Source: Ianthella basta
Lineage: Eukaryota > Porifera > Demospongiae > Verongiida > Ianthellidae
DNA: 64,000 bases
NCBI GenBank assembly: GCA_964019415.1
Contig: OZ025884.1
Span: 4,161,193-4,225,192 of the forward strand
Direction of reading: 5' to 3'
Position 1 is the first letter of the stretch; every line of letters begins with the position of its first letter. The position numbers and the translations under genes are program-made. Of this stretch, positions 56,569-64,000 are shown one piece after another. Under the pieces are notes generated by a model, which worked only from the letters and a program-made list of their open reading frames with translations, was not told the DNA's origin and searched no databases.

Positions 56569-59500
56569 TTTCGGGCCATTAAGAGTGATTCCCCTAATCT
56601 GGTTTGGCAACCCTCCCCCCTTGGAAACAGGCATGACAAAAGTGGATTGGGACCATATGGAGTCATTCACCTGGATTTGGGTTGCCAGCCTTCTACCTTT
56701 GCTAATGGGCACGAGAAAATCTCTTTGGGGTTCCTGATAGTCGTTTAACCAAATGTGCATGGGTTTGAACTCTCCCCATTTAAAATCAGACATGATGAAA
56801 TTAATTTATGACCACATGCAGTCATCGACCCAAATTTGTGTTGGTAACTGATAAATATCCTTCTGTACCATGTATAGTCAGTATGCTGAGTTTCGGTTAG
56901 TAACATTCCCCTTTGATGGGCATGAGAAAAGTCATTTGAGACCATTTGGAGTCATCAAACCAAATTTCTGTTTAGAACCCTTACTCTTAGCAACTGGGCA
57001 TAGGGAAAGATGTTTGTGAACTTTTACAGACATCAACAGGATTTTGCATTGACAACCTTCCCACTTTCCAATGTGCATTTGAAAAATTGTTGTAGGTTTG
57101 GAGTCATTGAGCCAAACTTAAATATGTTACAGTTGTTTTTGACCAGTTGCAGTTGTCAACCATATTTTGTGACGGAACCCCCCCCCCCCCCTCACTAATA
57201 GTCAGGGCCATGAGTCAGGGCCAGGGTCAAATTTGCATTGCCAAACCTCTCTTTTTGGAAATGGGCATGAAAGGAGTGGTTTGGTGCCATCAAGTGTCTT
57301 TGAAACAATATTATGTTGGTAAACATCCCCCCCCCCCCCCCCCCCCTTGCTAATGGGCATGAAGAAAGCTATTTGGAACTATTCTGTGTCAAGCACCCAA
57401 CTTCAGGTTGGCGACTCTTTCCCATTGCTAAGTGCAATGATGAATGTTGGTTGGGACCATTTGAAGTCTTTCACCCGAATCAGGGTTGGCAACCGGTTTC
57501 AGTCATTGATCTCACTTTGAATTGGTAACCCTCCTCCTTTGCTAGTGTAAGTGAGAAAAGTTGTTTGGGGCCATTTGGAGTCTTTGATCCGAATTTGGTT
57601 TGGTAACTAATTCACCAGAATATCTCGGATGGCGACCCTTTCCTCTTAGTAATGGACATGAGCAAACTCGCCTGGGGCCATTAAAAGTCATTCTATCCAA
57701 TCTGGCTTGCCATCCCTCCCCGACTGTTAATGGGCATAAGAGAAGTCATTTATGACCCTTTGGAGTCGTTGACTCAATTATCGGTTAATAATTTCGTCCC
57801 CTTCCTAATGGGAATGAGAATAGTCATTCCCGTGGTATTAATAAACATAACAAAACTCATTTGGGACAATTTAAAGTCGTTGCCCGGTTTTCGGGTTTTG
57901 TTAATGGATGTGGGAAGATGACTTATGGACTATTCGGAGTGATACTAACTATGAGGGAGGGTTACCAACTATGTGTTGGTAACCCTCCCTCTTAGCTGAT
58001 TGACATCAAGAAAATTTGGGACCATTTGGAACCATTATCCCATGGTTGGGTTGACAGCTTTCCCCGCATCCAATGAGCATGAGAAGTGTTATTTGTTACT
58101 ATTGGCAGTCATTCACCCCAATTTAGCTTTATACTACTCCCCCTTTACCCTTTATACTAATCCCCCTCTTTTTAGAAACCATTTGCAGTCTTTGACCTGA
58201 GTGCAAGTTGGCAAATCTCCAGACTTGCCCATGGGCATAAGAAGAATTTTTCGGGCAATCTGTAGCCATAGACCCTGATCTGGGTTGTTAATACAACCCT
58301 GTTGCTAGAGGACATGAAGAAGTTCTTTGGTTGTTTGGGGCCATTTAGAGTTGTCAACTAGCAGGGTATGGGAGAAACTATTTGTGATCCCTGATTGGCA
58401 ACCCACCCCATTTACTAATGGGCATGACAATATTGTTTAGAACCATTTGGAGGCATGGACATGCATTTGAATTGACAACCTTTCCTCTTACTATGAGGCA
58501 TGAAGTAAGTCTTTTAGACCATTTGGAAGCATGGAACTGCATTGCGATTGACAACTTCGCCTCATTGCTAACGAGCATGAAGAAATCCTTTACGGCCATT
58601 TCAAATGGTGGACTTGCTTTTGTGATGGCTACCCCGAACCCTTTCTGAGGGGCTTGTTGAAAGTTGTCCTCTTTCTGAGGGGCATGAGGAAGTCATTAGT
58701 GGCCATTTGGAGTAATGAGCCTGAAGTTCGAGTGGATACCACCCTCTCATTCATATAAGCATGGTAAAAGACACTCGGTAACATTTGGAGTTAATTGAAT
58801 TACGGTTGACAACTCTCCCACTTGCTATGTGCCATGAGGAAAGTTGTTTAGGACAATTTGGAATCGTGTACCAGTGTTTGGGTTTAAATAACTTTCCCTT
58901 GCAATGGGGTTTGAGGAAAGTCGTATAGGACCATTTAGAATCATTGACCAGTATAATGAGTTGCAAGGGGTCTGATGAAACGTTTTTGTACAAATTGGAT
59001 ACTTGATCCAGCCAATGTGTTGATGTCCCTGCCTTCTTTCTAAGGGTGACGAGGAATGTCATTTTGCATCATTTAGAGATATGGATTAGCATTTGTGGTG
59101 ACAATGACATGCCCCTTGCCTTAATGTTCCTTGCTAAAGGTACTTGAGGAAAATACTTATTTCACCGACTGGTTCACATAAAAAAAAACTTTTGTTACTG
59201 GACATCAAGTTGTTTGAATTTAATTACAGTCTTGGACCTTAAGTTGACTTGGATACAACTCCTACTTGCAAATGAGCATGAGATATGGTGCTTGGCTGCA
59301 TTTGAATTCCTTCCTTTCCAACTTGGGATAGCAACCCTCCACTTCAGCAAGAAGTGACAGTGACAATAGTTCATTGGAACTATTTGGAGTCTTGGAAATG
59401 AAGATAAAGGCATAACATTCCCAACTACGAAAGAGTATAATTTAAGGCTATGGCAACATATGGAGTTATTGACTTGAACTTGGGTCGGCAACCCTCCACG

Positions 59501-60789
59501 CCTGCACATAATTACAAGAGAGGAAAAGGGGAAAAGAGACAAGAGGCAGGGTTGCCAACCCAAATGCATGTGTATGCCTCCAAATAGTACAAGAATCAGG
59601 AATTGAAGTTTGGTTCACATTCATCATTCTCTTGATAGCAGTCATCAGTGGTTTGAGATTATAATTGCAGTTTTGGACCCAAAGTTGACATGGATACCAC
59701 CCCCATTTGCAAACGAGCATGATATAAGGTGCTTGGCAACATCTGGAGCCATTGGCACGAAACTGGGTTTGCAATCCTACGCACTTACTAATATATCTAA
59801 GAGCAAGAATAGTCGGTTGGAACTATTTTGAGTCCTGGAAAGCATGATCCGATGGTACCCATTTAATTTTGTATTGGTTGTGAGTAAAGGCATTTAAGAA
59901 TAATCAAAATCATTGATCAGAACTTGTTGGCAACACTCCTCCTTACTATTATCTAAAGAATGGATCACTATGAATCTTGGACTAAAAATTGTTTCAAATT
60001 ATCCTTCCTATTAATAATTCAAATCAAAAAAGAGCATGAGAAAAGCACTTGGCAATATTTGGAGTCAATGACCGGAGCTTGGATTTGCATTTGCTTCCCC
60101 AATTCTTAAAAATCTTTCAGTAATGGACTGTTCTGAATCATCAGACCTCTAGATAATGGGTAACAGAAAAGAAGTTTGGGTTGAATTGCAGTCTTAGACT
60201 CTAAGACGTGGCTACTATTCCTACCTGCAAATGAGCATGAGACAAAGTGCTTGGCTACTTTTGGAGTACTTCATCTGAACTTGGGTTGGCAATTCTCCAC
60301 TCCTGCTAATAACAATGACAATGGTCAATTGGAACCATTTGGAGACATTGACCTGAAGTTGGAATGGATACTACCCCCTACTGAACCTTATCTGCTAGAT
60401 AGAATATGAAGTTCAGGGCAATATTTGGAGTCATTGACTCGAACTTGGGTTTTTCAACCCTCCGTATTTGCTAATAATTGCAAGCAAAAGAATTGTGGGA
60501 TGGTACTATTTTGAATCATGGTAAACCTGTTGCGATGGCTCTTATATATGCAACCTGCATTGGTCATGTTTGAAGGCATTATTTTTGGCCAAATCGTAGT
60601 CATCGATATTAGCTTGTTGGCAACCATGCCCTTTAACTATTCTTTAAAGAATGGGCCATTTGGACTGAATATCTCTTCGCATCCTCTATTCTCTTGATGA
60701 CGGACATCAGAAAAGTTGTTTGGGACTAATTGCAGTCATGAACACCAAGTTGGAATGGATACCACACCCACCTGCATATTATTATCATA
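56569..60789. repeat. Degenerate ~75-85-bp satellite, part 2, grading into longer composite units
   Basis: Same blocks as 50460-52436 to ~59200, then composite units of a few hundred bp containing GAGCATGAGATA..GTGCTTGGCAACATTTGGAG, GAACAAGAATAGT and GTTCACATTCTCCATC. Poly-C runs at 57179-57191 and 57327-57346. Confidence 0.88.
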
Positions 60790-61056
60790 CTAGAAATAAT
60801 ACAAATTTTCTGCAAAATTAGCAAGGATGTAGGGATGGCACAAAAAGTACAGAAACAAGTAAGGGCTGTTACACAGTGGAGCATCAACCATGGTCCTTAC
60901 ATGCAACATGCACCTTATAGTCCTTATTGTCATACACCCTTGAATGTAGGGACGATGGTTGATGCTCCACTGTGTAACAGCCTTTACTTGTTTCTGTACT
61001 TTTTGTGCCATCCCTATATCCTTGCTATTTTTGCAGAATATTTTTATTATTTCTAG
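60790..61056. mobile_element. 267-bp foldback element
   Basis: Two 113 nt arms (60790-60902, 60944-61056) are near-perfect inverted repeats starting CTAGAAATAATA, around a 41 nt spacer. Probably a MITE; no protein. The near identity of the arms suggests a recent insertion. Confidence 0.9.
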
Positions 61057-61800
61057 TTTCTGTACTTTTTATGGTGTGCAAGCTGCACATGCTAAGTGCC
61101 ACTAGAGGACATCCATGCAGGTTACAGTGTAGGACCTTATTTCTTTAATCCTGGAGCTCGAGATGTCAGCTATCTCCTAGCCTCCTCGCCAGCCCACCTA
61201 AGAGCTTAGAAACATTGACTGGAAGTTAGCTGAGTACTAATTAAAAATGGTGGGTCCACGGGATTACCTTTTGAAACGACGCCCATGCTAACTTTGGCCT
61301 AAGCCCTGTCTCGTATACACCTGAAACAGCCTACTGACGGTGTTGGCTAGCTTTTGGACAGAAACTGAAGGAACAGTAGGCGGAAAACTGCCTTTCTTTA
61401 ACGTCATCATAAAATGGCGTCTTGCGCTTAGCAACGTCTCCGGAAAGACTCAGTAACCCCAAAGTCTGAACAATACGCTTTCGGAGCCTATACTTCGAAA
61501 GAATACAGATCGGTTAATTTTCAGTAGTTTTCTGTTCGAATTAATTCGATAGCTAATTCTGTTCGTCAGTTACAGCTGGCGAAGAAGAATATGAAGACGA
61601 AAATGGATGTTTTCGAGTGTCATTTTCTCGCCGACAGACCGCGTTCGCTTGCCTTTCAGGTCAGTTTAGTGTATGAATATTTCTTATTTAGCACTACGAA
61701 GCATCGTTTTGGCAGTTTTCGACGCATTTCGCGGTCTCGTCCCTATATGAATGTATTATGAATTTGAAGCACCCTGTACCATCCCTACAAAGAGAGTACT
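61057..61800. other. Unique island inside the satellite
   Basis: Non-repetitive, more GC/CpG-containing DNA with AAAATGGCGTC (YY1-like, ~61410) and CTTAGCAACGTCTCCGG. Contains a candidate exon (next entry). Confidence 0.5.
61591..61659 (+). CDS. Candidate first coding exon with splice donor
   Basis: ATG at 61591 opens 23 codons (MKTKMDVFECHFLADRPRSL..) directly up to CAG|GTCAGT (61657-61665), a good 5' splice site. In-frame reading continues into the intron. It lies ~180 nt downstream of a YY1-like site in the only unique, CpG-containing stretch of the satellite. No downstream exon recognised. Could be chance. Confidence 0.3.
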
Positions 61801-63435
61801 ATCGTACTCTCTGATAAGATGCTTGGCAACATTTGGAGCCATTGACCCGAACTTGGTTTGAAATACTCCATATTGGATAATAATTATATGAACAAGAATA
61901 GCCGGTTGGGACTATATTGAGTCCTAGAAAATATGTTGCTATGGTATGCAGTCAACTTCTATTGCTCGTGGGTAAAGCACTTTTGGAACACTTTCAGTCA
62001 TAAAGACGCTTGGCAACATTGGGAGCCATTGACTGGAAATTAGGTATGAGACCCTCCGCTCTTTCTAACAATTACAAGAACAAGACTAGTGGGTTGGGAC
62101 TATTCTCAGTTCTAGAAAAGGTGTTACAATGGTGTGCACTAAATTGTATTGGCGGTGGGTAAAGGCATTTCCCCAATAATTACAGTCATGGACCGTAACT
62201 TGTTGGCAACCCTTCCCAATTACTATTCTCTAGAGTGGAATATTTTGAATTTCGGAATAGAAATTGGTTCGCATTCTGCATCCTGTTGATAATGGACATT
62301 AGAAAATAAAATAAAATGTATTATAAAAGGAGCTTGGCAACATTTGGAGCCCTTGACACGAACTTGGGTTTTCAGCCCTCCACTCTTTCTAATATTTGTA
62401 AGAACAAGAATACTTTATTGGGACTATTTTGAGTCCTAGAAAACATGTTTAGATGTTTAGATGTTTAGATTACCCTCTCCCACTCACCATTCTCTAACGA
62501 ATGGACCATTTGAAATCATGGACAAATTGGTTCACATTCTCCATCTTGTTGATAATGAAGAAAAAATAATGATAGCAAAGCGCTTGGCAGTCATTGACGG
62601 GAACATGGGTTGGTAATGACCTTACTTTGCCAGCAAGTACAAGTTGGTCATAAATTTTTGCGAGCATGGAGGCAAAGTTGGGACGAAAACCTCCCACATC
62701 ATCTAATAGGCATGACGAAGTGCGTTTGGTACCCTTTGAATCGTTTACCCGAAAATAAATTTGCATTTGCTCCCCCCATTCCAATTCCTAAGGACTATTC
62801 TGAATCATCGACAAAAATGTTGGTTCACATCATGAAACCTCTTGATAGTGGGTATCAGAAAAGTTGTTAGGGATTAACTCTAAGTTCACATGGCTACCAT
62901 TCTTACCTGCAAATGAGCATGAGATAAAATGCTTGGCGACATTTGGAGTCCTTCCCCCCAACTTGGGTTGGCAACTCTCCACTCCTGCTAATAACGACAA
63001 TAGTCAATTGGGTCCATTTGGAGTCATACACCCGAAGTTGGAATGGATACTTCCTTCTACTGCAGAAGTGCATGATATAAGGTGCTGGGCAACATTTGGG
63101 GACATTGACTCGAACTTGGGTTTGCAACCCTCCACACTTGCTATTAATTATAAGAACAAGAATAGTTGGTTCTGACTATATAGAGTCATGGTAAATATGT
63201 TGAAATGGTGCATATTCAATATAAATTGGTCGTGGGTAAAGGATTTTTTGACAATTTGTAGTCATCGTCATTAACTTGTTGATGACTCTCCCCACTTACT
63301 ATTTTTTAAGGAATGGACAATTTTTAATCATGGTCTGAATGTTGGTTCACATTCTCCATCCTGTTAACAGTGGACATAGGAAAAGAAGAAGAGCATGAGA
63401 ACGGCGCTTGGCAACATTTGGAGTCATTAACTCGT
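61801..63435. repeat. Composite satellite, part 3
   Basis: Continues the composite units of 59200-60789 (GCTTGGCAACATTTGGAG at 61822, 62335, 62933; GAATAGT..GGGACTAT blocks). Degenerate. Confidence 0.85.
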
Positions 63436-63539
63436 AGGTGGTGGAGCTAGTGATTGAAAATGGGTGATATAGCGCTGCACTGGAGTAGCAAGTTCATGAA
63501 GAGATTTGGGTGTTGAAATGTGGTGTGAATGAAGGGGAG

Positions 63540-64000
63540 CTCGTCATTGAAGATGTATCCACTAGAGGTATTAGGAGTGAGATAAACAAAAATGCGGGGA
63601 AAAAGTGAAGCGGATTAGGGATGTAGTGTGTGTGTATTCTGGTGTGCAGGAAGGAAGGGCGAAAGGAGGTGTTGCGATTCTCTTGGTGAGTTTTGGAAGC
63701 TTGTTGAAGGAGTGGAAGTGTATTTTCTAGCAATTAAGTCGCTGCATGAGGATGGGTAGGCAATTGTGAGAATTGGAGATAGAGAGTCAGAGTGGTCTGG
63801 GGTGAATAGGGGTGTGAGACTAGGCTGCACACAATCGCCATGGTTGTTCAATGTATTTGTGAATAAGGTGACAAGGGAAGCCAGAGGAAGGGTTGTGAGA
63901 GAGGTGAAGCTGTCTACAGGTGAGGTGGGAGTGCTACTCTATGCAGATGGCATGCTGTTGATGGCGGAGTCGGAAGAGGGGTGCAGAGCAATTTGCAGGT
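63540..64000 (+). pseudogene. RTE-like RT fragment (runs off the window)
   Basis: Plus strand: SLHEDG, VRIGDRESEW, a QGC-equivalent LGCTQSPWLFNVF, then VKLSTGEVGVLLYADGMLLMAE (~63905-63965). Close in style to 8090-8400, but the catalytic motif is YADG rather than FADD. Stops upstream. Continues past 64000. Confidence 0.8.

Overview
The window looks like repeat-dense nuclear DNA of an invertebrate animal. Evidence: interstitial TTAGGG/CCCTAA tracts, metazoan-type non-LTR retrotransposons (an L2/CR1-like element with an APE endonuclease and a 2A-like peptide, RTE-like elements, and elements with restriction-like C-terminal domains), Penelope-like remnants, a Ty3/Gypsy LTR element, a hAT (DUF4371/ZMYM1-like) relic, abundant TIR/foldback elements and very large satellites. 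A sponge, cnidarian or similar aquatic animal fits best, but species cannot be fixed from sequence. I recognise no intact host gene. The only host-like signal is a possible first exon near 61.6 kb.

1-3.1 kb: four copies (forward, reverse, reverse, forward) of an ~840 bp TIR element joined by a ~141 bp palindrome; the same pair recurs at 30.0-33.7 kb, broken there by a SINE-like insert and a truncated non-LTR element. 4.0-5.5 kb and 18.1-19.0 kb carry inverted copies of a hairpin-headed repeat with a GT/CA microsatellite. 6.2-10.6 kb: an L2/CR1-like element on the minus strand, split by an RTE element on the plus strand, followed by another reverse transcriptase (RT) fragment. 12.1-16.9 kb: a Ty3/Gypsy element with both LTRs, whose RNase H/integrase junction is replaced by a Penelope-type GIY-YIG fragment. 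20.2-25.7 kb: more retroelement debris, two Penelope-type terminal repeats with degenerate hammerhead motifs, and a hAT pseudogene. 28.7-29.7 kb and 39.5-41.3 kb hold restriction-like C-terminal domains. 33.7-36.3 kb holds an integrase-core pseudogene between matching AT-rich repeats. 43.5-44.9 kb is an RT pseudogene interrupted by a 231 bp palindromic insert with a 14 bp target duplication and two hammerhead motifs on opposite strands.

45.9-63.4 kb is a satellite block: a 27 bp minisatellite, a 30 bp minisatellite that flips strand at ~48.59 kb, a degenerate ~75-85 bp satellite, and a ~4.1 kb 10 bp minisatellite inside it. It is broken by a ~267 bp foldback element and a ~700 bp unique island. 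The window ends in another RTE-like fragment.

Nearly every protein-like reading frame belongs to a mobile element and nearly all are broken. The most interesting layer is structural: short palindromic or ribozyme-bearing elements that have moved, nested and inverted.
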